Source: MED-G105 sp038522945 (lineage in GTDB: Bacteria; Pseudomonadota; Alphaproteobacteria; Caulobacterales; Parvularculaceae). From it: DNA of 64,000 bases. A program made the translations under genes and the position numbers. The first letter of the stretch is position 1. Each line of letters opens with the position of its first letter. Where the stretch lies: the NCBI GenBank assembly GCA_038522945.1, contig JBCBJV010000007.1, positions 62,001-126,000 on the forward strand, read 5' to 3'. The notes under the pieces were generated by a model that was not told the origin of the DNA, ran no database searches, and was given only the letters and a program-made list of their open reading frames with translations. Positions 1 to 8,147 of this stretch are shown here, piece by piece.

Positions 1-532
1 GATGGCCCTCGCGCAATTGGGCAAGGGCAATATCAACGAGTTCCAGCTGCGCCTTGGCTTCTTTGTCTTGGCCCTTTGCTTTTTTCTCAAGGCCGACCCG
101 GCGCTTTTCCAAGCTCTCAAGATCGGCAAGCATCAGCTCAGTTTCAACGGTCTCAAAGTCCGCTACCGGATCAATTCGACCTTCAACATGGGTGATGTCA
201 TCGTCTTCGAAACAGCGCAGCACATAAACGACAGCGTCTACTTCGCGAATATTGGCAAGGAACTGGTTGCCGAGCCCCTCTCCCTTAGATGCACCCTTCA
301 CAAGCCCGGCGATATCGACGAACTGCATCCGTGCAGGGACGATATTGGCGGAACTTGCGATCCCTGCAATCTCAAAAAGCCGCGATTCGGGCACCGCCAC
401 ATCGCCCACATTCGGCTCAATCGTGCAGAACGGATAGTTTTCCGCTTGCGCGGCGGCGGTCTTCGTCAGGGCATTGAATAAAGTCGATTTGCCAACATTC
501 GGCAGACCGACAATTCCACATTTAAATCCCAT
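1..532 (-). CDS. ychF: Redox-regulated ATPase YchF (Obg-family, partial)
   Basis: The minus-strand frame starts with ATG at 532 and runs off the left edge of the window, giving the first 177 residues of a protein usually about 365 long. The P-loop GLPNVGKST lies at residues 9-17 and the switch-II motif DIAGLVKG at about 73-80, followed by KGEGLGNQFL, which is typical of YchF. YchF belongs to the Obg GTPase family but prefers ATP; it binds ribosomes and takes part in stress responses. The helical region (residues about 130-177, many Lys and Glu) is the start of the coiled-coil insertion. It follows pth by 15 nt on the same strand, the common rplY-pth-ychF order of proteobacteria, so cotranscription is likely. 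The C-terminal TGS domain lies outside the window. Confidence 0.95.
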   Translation of the reverse strand, partial: MGFKCGIVGLPNVGKSTLFNALTKTAAAQAENYPFCTIEPNVGDVAVPESRLFEIAGIASSANIVPARMQFVDIAGLVKGASKGEGLGNQFLANIREVDAVVYVLRCFEDDDITHVEGRIDPVADFETVETELMLADLESLEKRRVGLEKKAKGQDKEAKAQLELVDIALAQLREGH

Positions 533-547
533 GGCTTTAGCTTTCTG

Positions 548-1294
548 TTAGTCGCGCTTGAGGAGTTTGCGCAGGGCATCTGCGATGGCTCCCGGCGACA
601 CATCGGGCGGACCTGATTGAGCGGCCCCGGTCTCTCTGTTGGCTTTCCCACTACTGGTCTTCCCACCAATGGCCTTTTTGCTCGAAACTGAAGCATCGGA
701 TGGCACCGCCATCCGGGACTGCAAACGACCTAGTTCGTTCAGAAACAGTTTATCGGAGTCCAACAAAGCGGGCGCGGCTTTGGCCACATCGGCAATGAGA
801 TCTTCCAGCCATTCGGCGTCCCGCTTGGCAAAGTCGCCAAGCACATACCCACTGACCTTTGATTTGTCACCGGGATGGCCGATCCCCAGTCTCACGCGGC
901 GAAAGTCCGGACCCAAATGGGACGAGATGGACTTCAGGCCGTTGTGTCCTGCATTGCCGCCACCCAATTTGGCTTTGACCTTGCCCGGCGCGATATCAAG
1001 TTCGTCATGAAAAACAATAACGTCCTTAGGCGGAATTTTAAAGAAGCGACAGGCCTCGCCAACAGCGCGCCCGGACTCGTTCATGAAGGTTTCCGGCTTC
1101 AGCACCAGCGCTTTCCGGGTTTCGCTCCGGAAGGTCAACCGCCCTTCGCGGGCAATGCCTTGGTGCTTTTTCTTCGCGGGCCCGAAGTCATGGGAGTCGG
1201 CGATGGCATCAACCGCCATAAAGCCAATATTGTGGCGGTTCTTTTCGTACTTGTTGCCGGGGTTACCGAGGCCTACGAGCAAAAGCATGACCAT
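548..1294 (-). CDS. pth: Peptidyl-tRNA hydrolase
   Basis: Pth cleaves the ester bond of peptidyl-tRNAs that drop off the ribosome and recycles the tRNA in the cytoplasm. The N-terminus has LLVGLGNPG (residues 5-13) and NRHNIGF with the catalytic His at residue 21. Further on come FHDELDIAPG with the conserved Asp and the GGGNAGHNGLKSI stretch that binds the tRNA 3' end. Bacterial Pth is usually about 190 residues; this one is 248. The extra C-terminal part is rich in Ser, Lys and Gly and ends with an amphipathic helix; such tails are common in alphaproteobacteria. ATG at 1294 or two codons later (1288) are both possible starts. It sits between rplY and ychF. Confidence 0.96.
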   Translation of the reverse strand: MVMLLLVGLGNPGNKYEKNRHNIGFMAVDAIADSHDFGPAKKKHQGIAREGRLTFRSETRKALVLKPETFMNESGRAVGEACRFFKIPPKDVIVFHDELDIAPGKVKAKLGGGNAGHNGLKSISSHLGPDFRRVRLGIGHPGDKSKVSGYVLGDFAKRDAEWLEDLIADVAKAAPALLDSDKLFLNELGRLQSRMAVPSDASVSSKKAIGGKTSSGKANRETGAAQSGPPDVSPGAIADALRKLLKRD

Positions 1295-1407
1295 GCCCTT
1301 TCGCCAAAGTTCACACGCCGAGAGGTCTTCGCTAAAACCGAACCGATCTGGTCCCCTGGGTCACAGCACAGAATGGACCCTGAAGTCCCGCCTGTTATCT
1401 TACGACT

Positions 1408-2058
1408 TTACTCGCTCGTGGCCTCGTCACCTTCGGCAGCCTCTTCGCCTGCCTCACCGTCGGTCTCATTCTCTGAAGAGCGGACTGACGACGGCGCAGC
1501 AATGGTCGCGATGGTGAAGTCGCGGTCAGAAATCACCGGCTCGACACCTTTGGGCAACGAGATCGCCGAGATATGAACAGCGTCACCGATGTCGAGGCTA
1601 CCAATGTCGGCTTCCAGGAATTCCGGGATGGCCGTGGCTGGCGCATAAACCTCAACTTCGTGACGCACAACGTTCAGCACGCCGCCGCGCTTCAGACCAG
1701 GGGAGGCTTCATCGTTCAGGAAGCGGACGGAGACGGCAACGTCGATGCGGGTCTTTTCGTCAACGCGCATCAGGTCCACGTGCACCGGGAAATCCATCAC
1801 AGGGTCCGTTTGCACGTCACGGGCGATAACCGGTTGGAGCGTTTCCTGGCCCGGCACGTCAATCTTCACCATCTGTGCTTTCATGCTTCCGGCGAGGAAA
1901 GCCTTGTTTACCTCATTGTAGCGCAGTTTGATCGCAACGGGATCTTCACCGCCACCATAAAGTACGCCAGGGATCCAACCGTCCCGGCGCACAGCGCGCG
2001 CGCCGCCTGTGCCTTTGCGCTCGCGAACTTCGCAGTAGAATACATCGGTCTCAGTCAT
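1408..2058 (-). CDS. rplY: 50S ribosomal protein bL25 (CTC form)
   Basis: This is the 5S-rRNA-binding bL25 protein of the long CTC/TL5 type, 216 residues. The N-terminal domain (about 1-95) has the ERKGTGGARAVRRDGWIPGVLYGG signature; the C-terminal beta domain (about 96-190) includes the HVDLMRVD stretch. The tail is acidic (Glu, Gly, Ala, Asp), common in alphaproteobacterial copies. The frame is open further upstream to 2160, but ATG at 2058 is preferred because a GAGGG Shine-Dalgarno sequence lies just before it and the family alignment starts there. First gene of the rplY-pth-ychF group; 113 nt separate it from pth. Confidence 0.95.
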   Translation of the reverse strand: MTETDVFYCEVRERKGTGGARAVRRDGWIPGVLYGGGEDPVAIKLRYNEVNKAFLAGSMKAQMVKIDVPGQETLQPVIARDVQTDPVMDFPVHVDLMRVDEKTRIDVAVSVRFLNDEASPGLKRGGVLNVVRHEVEVYAPATAIPEFLEADIGSLDIGDAVHISAISLPKGVEPVISDRDFTIATIAAPSSVRSSENETDGEAGEEAAEGDEATSE

Positions 2059-2236
2059 ATGACCCTCGGTCGAATGAACCAGGCCCGGCATCGTACCGGC
2101 GCTGGCGTTTGGAATCTCATGTGAGCGCGGGTGGATAGATGAAAAGTCTCCCCTGCGCAAGATACCAGTACCCGGTTTTCAAGCCCAAATCTCCAATTGC
2201 TCAACCGGATGTACGGCGTGATCGACAAATCCCGCC

Positions 2237-3007
2237 TCATCCGACGGGGGTATCGCGATCGACACTCCCAAATTCAGGCCAAGCCGCGGCGAGAAACGCC
2301 GAATAGAGCACCTTAAGATGGGCATCACCTTCGATGGCGGCCAGATTGGATTTAACCGTGACCGCGTCCCGGCGCGCCACGGGGCCAGTAAATGACGCTG
2401 CCGGGTTTTCACCAAACCGGTTCACTAATGACGTTAAGTATGGGCCCAAGACCTCAGACGCATGCATCCCAGTCAGCCCCTCCAGGCGGTCTTTGCAGCT
2501 ATTCCAGCAAAAGCCCGGCAGATTCCCGGTCAGAACTGCCAGCGCATGGTAAAGCGGGGCATCTTCGTCTCGGATCGTAAATGTGGGATTGGGCGCGCCC
2601 GGGAAGATTGTTTGAAAATCGGGAGCGCCCGGCTCGCAGGCAAATGGGATCGTCGCCAGCGTCTCCGGAAGTAAGGCGTGCTTTGGGAAGGAATAGAGGG
2701 GATGAAAGGCGAACGCCCCCTCAAATCGGAGCGCCCCTGAAAAATGAACACATAGTGCCATGGGCTTGGCAGCTTTGATCGACGCGAGTACAGCGCCGAT
2801 CTCACCGTCCGGGACCGCGAGGGCGACCCCGCGCACCGCCCGAAGGTGATCGGCCAAGCCAGATGAACCCAGCATGGGTCGATCAAGCGCTATGACGTTG
2901 AGGCCAAGATGGGTCCAGTAAGCACACATACTTGTCCCCACGCGCCCGTGGCCAACAACCGCCCAAACTTTGTCGGAGCCGTCAGTTAGTTCTACGTCAG
3001 TGATCAA
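2237..3007 (-). CDS. Rossmann-like, DUF2520-containing protein
   Basis: A 256-residue protein with an N-terminal NAD(P)-binding-like fold (VVGHGRVGTSM, residues about 18-28) and a C-terminal helical domain with FTGPVARRDAVTVKSNL, the hallmark of DUF2520. The family resembles pyrroline-5-carboxylate reductase and ketopantoate reductase folds, but no reaction has been settled. The start is TTG at 3007, preceded by AAGGGA; no in-frame ATG lies upstream. It runs in the same direction as rplY but is separated from it by about 180 nt, so it is probably independent. The substrate is unknown. Confidence 0.8.
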   Translation of the reverse strand: MITDVELTDGSDKVWAVVGHGRVGTSMCAYWTHLGLNVIALDRPMLGSSGLADHLRAVRGVALAVPDGEIGAVLASIKAAKPMALCVHFSGALRFEGAFAFHPLYSFPKHALLPETLATIPFACEPGAPDFQTIFPGAPNPTFTIRDEDAPLYHALAVLTGNLPGFCWNSCKDRLEGLTGMHASEVLGPYLTSLVNRFGENPAASFTGPVARRDAVTVKSNLAAIEGDAHLKVLYSAFLAAAWPEFGSVDRDTPVG

Positions 3008-3137
3008 TCTGTTCCCTTTCGGCCATGGTGGCCAATCTTCCGCCGTCTGCCCGCCTCCATATCATTTTCCTTTTCCCAGAAAAGCATATGATCAAAAAAG
3101 CCTATGATAACACTGGCAATTTTGGGGAGCTGCCGAC

Positions 3138-3668
3138 ATGTCATCTGAGAGAAGTCGCATCGAGTCCAGTCCAGTGGAGAGCTTTAGCGGCTATCTTGCC
3201 AGCGCGCTTGTTTTCGCCGTCATCACCGGACTTTGGGTCTTCTTGGTAAGCGAAGATGACTTTTACCAGCGGACCCAGGTCTTTGGCCTGGAACTGCCTA
3301 TCACGACGGTCTTCTATCTCGCGACAATGCCGGCGCTTGGCTATCTCGCCGGACGCTGGCGCTTTTACCATACCAGCACAAGAAAGACCCTCAGCCCGGC
3401 CCGCATTCTCGCGAGGAGTTTTCAGTTTATCTATTCGCACATTTTGATTGTGCTCTTCACGGCGGCCATGGTGACCCGCACACTCCTTGACTGGAACATC
3501 GATGGCACAATTCAACAGCTGGACGATCAGCTCTTCGTGATGGCTTCGCGCTTTGCCCCATGGCTTTCCGCTTACATGACCGGGTTCAATCTTGGCCGCG
3601 CTCTGGGTATAAGGAGTTGGTCGCTAAGTCGTCGCCGATCGGTTAACGCAATTAACACCGTAAACTGA
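3138..3668 (+). CDS. Small multi-pass membrane protein, unknown function
   Basis: A 176-residue protein that I do not recognise. Hydrophobic segments at about 18-38, 52-73, 98-115 and 133-153 suggest three or four membrane helices. The C-terminus is basic (RSWSLSRRRS), so it is probably cytoplasmic. The start ATG at 3138 has GGGGAG about 8 nt upstream. It is divergent from the DUF2520 gene and lies 69 nt upstream of the sugar-isomerase gene on the same strand, so it could be the first gene of the sugar-nucleotide operon, perhaps acting on the same envelope polymer. That link is inference. Confidence 0.7.
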   Translation: MSSERSRIESSPVESFSGYLASALVFAVITGLWVFLVSEDDFYQRTQVFGLELPITTVFYLATMPALGYLAGRWRFYHTSTRKTLSPARILARSFQFIYSHILIVLFTAAMVTRTLLDWNIDGTIQQLDDQLFVMASRFAPWLSAYMTGFNLGRALGIRSWSLSRRRSVNAINTVN

Positions 3669-3737
3669 CAAAACGTATCAGTCACAATAACTCAATCCCG
3701 GGCTTGCTCGGCAGCCCGAACTGGAAAACCCGGTCCC

Positions 3738-4877
3738 ATGAGCCAAGGTTTTACATCTAGCGATATGCGCACATGGGTGATCGAGACCGTCTTGCCTTTC
3801 TGGGCTAATCGCTGCTGGGATAATGCGAATCCAGGGTTCGTTGAAGCCTTAAGCTTGGAGGGCGAACAATGCGCGGGCGACGCACGCCGTGTCCGTGTTC
3901 AAGCGCGCCAGATCTACACATTTGCCACTGCCGCCTCGGAAGGCATGTTGCCTGTCGGTGCAGACATCGCTCAAAAGGGCTTTGAAACATATCTACGCCA
4001 GTGCTTTCCCGATGGGCTCGACAGTGGATGTGTCCACGTGATCGCAGCAGACGGGACGATCACGGATAATCGCCGGGACCTTTACGATCAGGCGTTTGCG
4101 CTACTCGCAGCAAGCGGCATGATTAGATTGAGCAGTGATCCACGAGCCAAGGTCCTGGCAGAAAGCGTTGGCGCCTTTATCGACCAGGCTCTCGCAAGCG
4201 ACTACGGCGGCTGGCAAGAAGACAGCCTCAATACCCTGCCCCGGCGCCAAAACCCGCACATGCATCTGTTTGAGGCCTCCATGGCCCTCTTTGCGGCGAC
4301 AGGAGACGACGCCTGGCAAGCGCGCGCAGCCAAGATATATGATCTGTTTACAAATTATTTTTTCGACTGCGACCAGGGTTTGCTTTTCGAATTCTTTGCC
4401 GACGACTGGTCCCGTTGTCCCGACAAAGGTAGCCTCATCGAACCGGGGCACATGATGGAGTGGGCATGGCTTCTAAGTGAGTTCGGACGGCGTTTTGCAA
4501 CAGACACCTCTAACGAGGTTCGCGTGCTCCATGATGGGGCACTGGCCGCGATCAAAGATCCAGGCGCTTTGCTGTTGCCAAACTCGGTTCGCGCGCACTC
4601 CACCGACAAGAGCTCGTCGCGACGACTTTGGCCCCAGACCGAACACCTTCGCGCCCTGTGTGCCCTCGATCGCCTCGGGACATTCGATATTGACAGATCA
4701 AACGCCGTCGCCAACGCCATCTTCCACGACTATATCGAGGGGATGCCAGGCGGGCTCTGGTGCGACGAGGTAAGGCTCGACGGCACGAGGATCAGCGAAA
4801 AAGTTCCAGCGAGTATTCTCTATCACCTTATTGAATGCGCCATGGCGATGGGTGAACATGTCCCAGCAGCAGCTTAG
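3738..4877 (+). CDS. AGE-family sugar isomerase/epimerase
   Basis: A 379-residue (alpha/alpha)6-barrel protein of the N-acylglucosamine 2-epimerase family, which also holds mannose and mannose-6-phosphate isomerases and cellobiose 2-epimerase. Visible family motifs are ARQIYTFATAA (about residue 56), QNPHMHLFEASMALF (about 170) and EPGHMMEWAWLLSEF (about 235), which contain the His and Glu residues that catalyse proton transfer between C1 and C2. The next gene makes GDP-mannose from mannose-1-phosphate, so conversion of fructose-6-phosphate to mannose-6-phosphate is the most useful reaction here. The coding region ends 31 nt before the manC start. Substrate specificity cannot be read from sequence alone. 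Confidence 0.85.
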   Translation: MSQGFTSSDMRTWVIETVLPFWANRCWDNANPGFVEALSLEGEQCAGDARRVRVQARQIYTFATAASEGMLPVGADIAQKGFETYLRQCFPDGLDSGCVHVIAADGTITDNRRDLYDQAFALLAASGMIRLSSDPRAKVLAESVGAFIDQALASDYGGWQEDSLNTLPRRQNPHMHLFEASMALFAATGDDAWQARAAKIYDLFTNYFFDCDQGLLFEFFADDWSRCPDKGSLIEPGHMMEWAWLLSEFGRRFATDTSNEVRVLHDGALAAIKDPGALLLPNSVRAHSTDKSSSRRLWPQTEHLRALCALDRLGTFDIDRSNAVANAIFHDYIEGMPGGLWCDEVRLDGTRISEKVPASILYHLIECAMAMGEHVPAAA

Positions 4878-4908
4878 TGACGCGCGGGGGCACTCAGGAG
4901 ATAAACTG

Positions 4909-5967
4909 ATGGCAGACACACCGTTGATCCAGCCGGTCATCATGTCCGGTGGTTCCGGCACGCGGCTATGGCCTATGTCGCGTAAGGCACGCCCCAAGCA
5001 ATTCATCTCGCTCCTGGAAGGCCCCACTCTTTTTCAGTCTACGGCGCAACGGGTAGTCGGCGATGGCTTCCTCCCACCGGTTGTTGTCGCGGGTGAAGCG
5101 CATTTGCCGTTTGTTGAAGACCAGCTTCGTGAAATCAGCATCGAGCCGGCCGCGATTATCATCGAGCCTATGGGCCGGAACACCGCCGCCGTTGCAGCCG
5201 TTGCAGCCTTGTGGGCGCAAGCCCACCAACCGGATGCCCTCGTCGCGCTGATGCCCGCCGATCACCATGTGAAAGACGCGCCGGGCTTCCGGGCCGGGAT
5301 CATGGAAGGCGCTCAAGCGGCCCGCCGAGGCCAAATCGTTACTATGGGGATCAAACCCACCGAGCCGCACACCGGCTTTGGCTATATCGAACAGGGCGAC
5401 GCACTGTCGGAAAGCGTCTTCAAAGTGGCCGCCTTTCATGAAAAACCCCAACTTGAAAAAGCGCGAGGCTACCTAGAAGGCGAACGGCATTTCTGGAACG
5501 CGGGGATTTTCGTCTTTTCCCCTTCAGCCATGGCTGGCGAAATCGAGACGCACGCCACTGAAATCGGCACCGCGTGTCGCGGTGCCCTGCAAAAGTCAGA
5601 AACCAAAGGCGCCGGCACTTTCCTCGACCAGGATGCATTCGGTGCCTGTCCATCAGATTCAATTGACTACGCTGTCATGGAGAAAACCAGCAATGCCGCC
5701 GTCGTTGGGCCGGTTGACGTGGGCTGGTCGGACATCGGCGCCTGGTCAGCACTGGACGCATCCCAGAGCGATGAGAACAGTGTGCTGATCGATTGCGACA
5801 ATACGCTGGTCAAATCCGACGGCCCGACGGTGACCGCCGTTGGTGTCACCGACCTGATCATTGTCGCCACCGGGGACGCCGTTCTGGTGATGCCGCGCGA
5901 GCGCGCACAAGATGTCAAAAAGATCATCAAGGAACTGGAAGAGAAAGACCGCAAGGACCTTCTATGA
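4909..5967 (+). CDS. manC: Mannose-1-phosphate guanylyltransferase
   Basis: Makes GDP-mannose from mannose-1-phosphate and GTP in the cytoplasm. The N-terminus has the nucleotidyltransferase signature GGSGTRLWPMSRKARPKQF (residues about 12-30), then EPMGRNTAAVAAVAAL and MPADHHV. The protein is 352 residues, so it contains only the transferase domain; the C-terminal cupin phosphomannose-isomerase domain of bifunctional ManC/AlgA proteins is absent. The start ATG at 4909 has CAGGAG upstream; the longer frame from 4831 overlaps the previous gene. Its stop overlaps the galE start by 3 nt (ATGA). The product would feed fucose, rhamnose or mannose-containing polysaccharides. Confidence 0.93.
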   Translation: MADTPLIQPVIMSGGSGTRLWPMSRKARPKQFISLLEGPTLFQSTAQRVVGDGFLPPVVVAGEAHLPFVEDQLREISIEPAAIIIEPMGRNTAAVAAVAALWAQAHQPDALVALMPADHHVKDAPGFRAGIMEGAQAARRGQIVTMGIKPTEPHTGFGYIEQGDALSESVFKVAAFHEKPQLEKARGYLEGERHFWNAGIFVFSPSAMAGEIETHATEIGTACRGALQKSETKGAGTFLDQDAFGACPSDSIDYAVMEKTSNAAVVGPVDVGWSDIGAWSALDASQSDENSVLIDCDNTLVKSDGPTVTAVGVTDLIIVATGDAVLVMPRERAQDVKKIIKELEEKDRKDLL

Positions 5968-7016
5968 GCAATCAGGACAAACAGGCGGACCGCATTCTTC
6001 TGACCGGCGGCGCAGGGTATATTGGCAGCCATGTTGGCGTCGAGCTGCTTGAGAACAAGCGCGCCATCATGATCCTCGACAATTTTGCGAATTCATCACC
6101 AGCCTCAATCGACCGTATCCGGCAGATCTGCGATGGCGAAGTGCATGTCCTGGAAGCTGACCTGTCAAAACCGGAAGACCGCATCCGGATCATTGACGAA
6201 GTCTGCGCGTTCAATCCGGACGGGGCCATTCACATGGCTGGGCTCAAGGCCGTTGGCGAGTCCGTTGCCGAGCCGATCCGCTATTATCAAACCAATATCG
6301 ATGCCACCTTCTCCCTCATCGAGGCCCTGGAAAAAGCTGGCGGGAAATCCATTGTCTTTTCTTCGTCGGCGACCGTCTACGGCGATCTTAACGCCTCGCC
6401 GGTGGCAGAGGATGGCGCGACTGGACCAACCAACCCTTACGGTCGGACGAAATACTTCATCGAAGAAATGCTGAAAGATTTGTGCACGTCTGATTCAGAA
6501 TGGAAAGTCTGTAACTTGCGCTACTTTAATCCCGTCGGCGCTCACTCCTCTGGCCTCATCGGCGAGGACCCCCGCGGGATTCCGAATAATCTCTTCCCTT
6601 ATATTGCGCAGGTTGCTGTGGGCCGCCGGGAAAAGCTTGCCGTTTATGGGAATGATTATCCGACTCAGGACGGAACCGGCGTGCGCGACTATATCCATGT
6701 GGTTGATCTGGCCCGAGGGCACCTCGCAGCAATCGATTATCTTGCCTCAGCGACGGGCGGTTCGGTTGATGTGAACCTCGGCACCGGCACGGGATACTCT
6801 GTCCTCGATGCAGTGGATGCCTTCAAGCGTGCCTCCAATCGCGACATCCCGTATGAGATCACCGAGCGCCGCCCTGGCGACGTCGCAGAGATCTACGCTA
6901 ATCCAGCACTGGCAAAGTCCCTCCTGAAATGGGAAGCCAGTCGCGGCCTTGATCAGATGTGTGCGGACCATTGGAACTGGCAGTTCAACAATCCGGAAGG
7001 GTATGACGAGGGATAA
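5964..7016 (+). CDS. galE: UDP-glucose 4-epimerase
   Basis: Extended short-chain dehydrogenase of 350 residues that interconverts UDP-glucose and UDP-galactose with bound NAD. It has the N-terminal GGAGYIGSH nucleotide loop (about residue 16), the SSSATVYG stretch with the catalytic Ser/Thr, and NPYGRTKYFIEEML with the YxxxK pair. LRYFNPVGAHSSGLIGE and DGTGVRDYIHV are GalE-specific. ATG at 5964 overlaps the manC stop, so the two are translationally coupled. A longer frame opens at 5793 inside manC but its extra residues are not conserved. It closes the AGE-manC-galE sugar-nucleotide operon. Confidence 0.95.
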   Translation: MSNQDKQADRILLTGGAGYIGSHVGVELLENKRAIMILDNFANSSPASIDRIRQICDGEVHVLEADLSKPEDRIRIIDEVCAFNPDGAIHMAGLKAVGESVAEPIRYYQTNIDATFSLIEALEKAGGKSIVFSSSATVYGDLNASPVAEDGATGPTNPYGRTKYFIEEMLKDLCTSDSEWKVCNLRYFNPVGAHSSGLIGEDPRGIPNNLFPYIAQVAVGRREKLAVYGNDYPTQDGTGVRDYIHVVDLARGHLAAIDYLASATGGSVDVNLGTGTGYSVLDAVDAFKRASNRDIPYEITERRPGDVAEIYANPALAKSLLKWEASRGLDQMCADHWNWQFNNPEGYDEG

Positions 7017-7075
7017 GGACTAACAAACCCCCAGACACTGCCCTTCAATTGTGAAACCGAATGGAGAACAAAGAC

Positions 7076-8047
7076 ATGACCCAAAACCGGATCGACGTCT
7101 CCAGCCAGGACACCATTGTGAATACCCAAGACGCTGAGTTAGATCCGACTAAACGGAGGGTCCTTCTCAGTGCGGCGGCGTCGATGCTTTTTCCCATCAT
7201 TTCCATGGGGTGCGCAGGCCGAGCTGAAGAGGTCCTGAATCACCCTGGCATTGTTGACTTAGAAGCACGTGCAGGCGGGCGGCTTGGTGTCTGTATACTG
7301 AATACTGAGAACAATCAACTGATCGGGAATCGCCTAGATGAACGATTTGGCATGTGCTCAACGTTCAAGACGCTCCTGACGGCGCTTATCCTCCGAGAGA
7401 TCGAACGGGGCACTCTGACAGCTGATCAATTTGTCCCTTACACAGAAGAAGACATGGTGTTTTACGCCCCAGTGACGACCAAAAATCTCGTAGCAGGCGG
7501 CATGGCAGTCGAGGCCCTTGCTCAGGCAACACAGACGACCAGTGACAACGTCGCCGCTAATCTGTTGTTGGATTTGATCGAAGGGCCGGCAGGTTTCACA
7601 AAAGCCTTGCGAGCCTCAGGTGATGGTTTTACGCGCCTTGATCGGTATGAGACGGAAATGAACCTGGTCCCGGCCGGCGAAGTCCGCGATACGACAACAC
7701 CGCGCGCCATGGCGGCATCATTGCGCCATTTTCTTTTGGGCGACGGCTTGACGACGCGCTCTCAAGAAAAACTAATCGGTTGGATGAAAGAGACACGCAC
7801 CGGGATGCGCCGCCTCCGCGCCGGGCTGCCCTCAGATTGGGCGGCTGGGGACAAGACAGGGACCGGCATGGCCCCGATCATGGTGAACAAGTACAATGAC
7901 GTGGCGATCGCCTGGCCGCCAAACCAGGCGCCGGTGATTATCACTTGTTACTATGATGCGCCTGCTGCATTCGACACGATCCGCCCTGAAGACGAAGCCG
8001 TCCTTGCAGAGGTGGGGCGGCTGGCCGGTGAGTGGGTTACAGCTTAG
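7076..8047 (+). CDS. Class A beta-lactamase, predicted Tat lipoprotein
   Basis: Serine beta-lactamase of 323 residues. All class A motifs are visible: SxxK in CSTFK (Ser95, Lys98), SDN at 156-158, the omega-loop YETEMN with the general-base Glu at about 192, and KTG at 260-262. The N-terminus is unusual: KRRVLLSAA (residues 26-34) looks like a twin-arginine signal, followed by a hydrophobic stretch and a lipobox ending at Cys46 (ISMGC). It would therefore be exported folded and anchored by lipid in the periplasm. A Cys precedes the nucleophile, but the partner Cys after KTG, as in KPC-type enzymes, is absent (KTGTG). ATG at 7076 is chosen for its GGAG; 7061 is also possible. It lies 59 nt after galE. 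Confidence 0.9.
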   Translation: MTQNRIDVSSQDTIVNTQDAELDPTKRRVLLSAAASMLFPIISMGCAGRAEEVLNHPGIVDLEARAGGRLGVCILNTENNQLIGNRLDERFGMCSTFKTLLTALILREIERGTLTADQFVPYTEEDMVFYAPVTTKNLVAGGMAVEALAQATQTTSDNVAANLLLDLIEGPAGFTKALRASGDGFTRLDRYETEMNLVPAGEVRDTTTPRAMAASLRHFLLGDGLTTRSQEKLIGWMKETRTGMRRLRAGLPSDWAAGDKTGTGMAPIMVNKYNDVAIAWPPNQAPVIITCYYDAPAAFDTIRPEDEAVLAEVGRLAGEWVTA

Positions 8048-8147
8048 TTCCGTTAGAACGCCGGTTGTTATTTTAGCCCGATTGCTGAACGTTCGGGCCT
8101 GCAAGACTCTAATTAAGAGATAACAGCGTGCTCTTCAAGCTAATGGC

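Noticed and set aside
2..481. Long open frame on the plus strand at the left edge
   Set aside because: It is the shadow of the minus-strand ychF, whose P-loop and switch motifs are clear in the opposite frame.
8076..8098. Hairpin GCCCGA/TCGGGC after the beta-lactamase gene
   Set aside because: No T-run on either side; it is too weak to call as a terminator.
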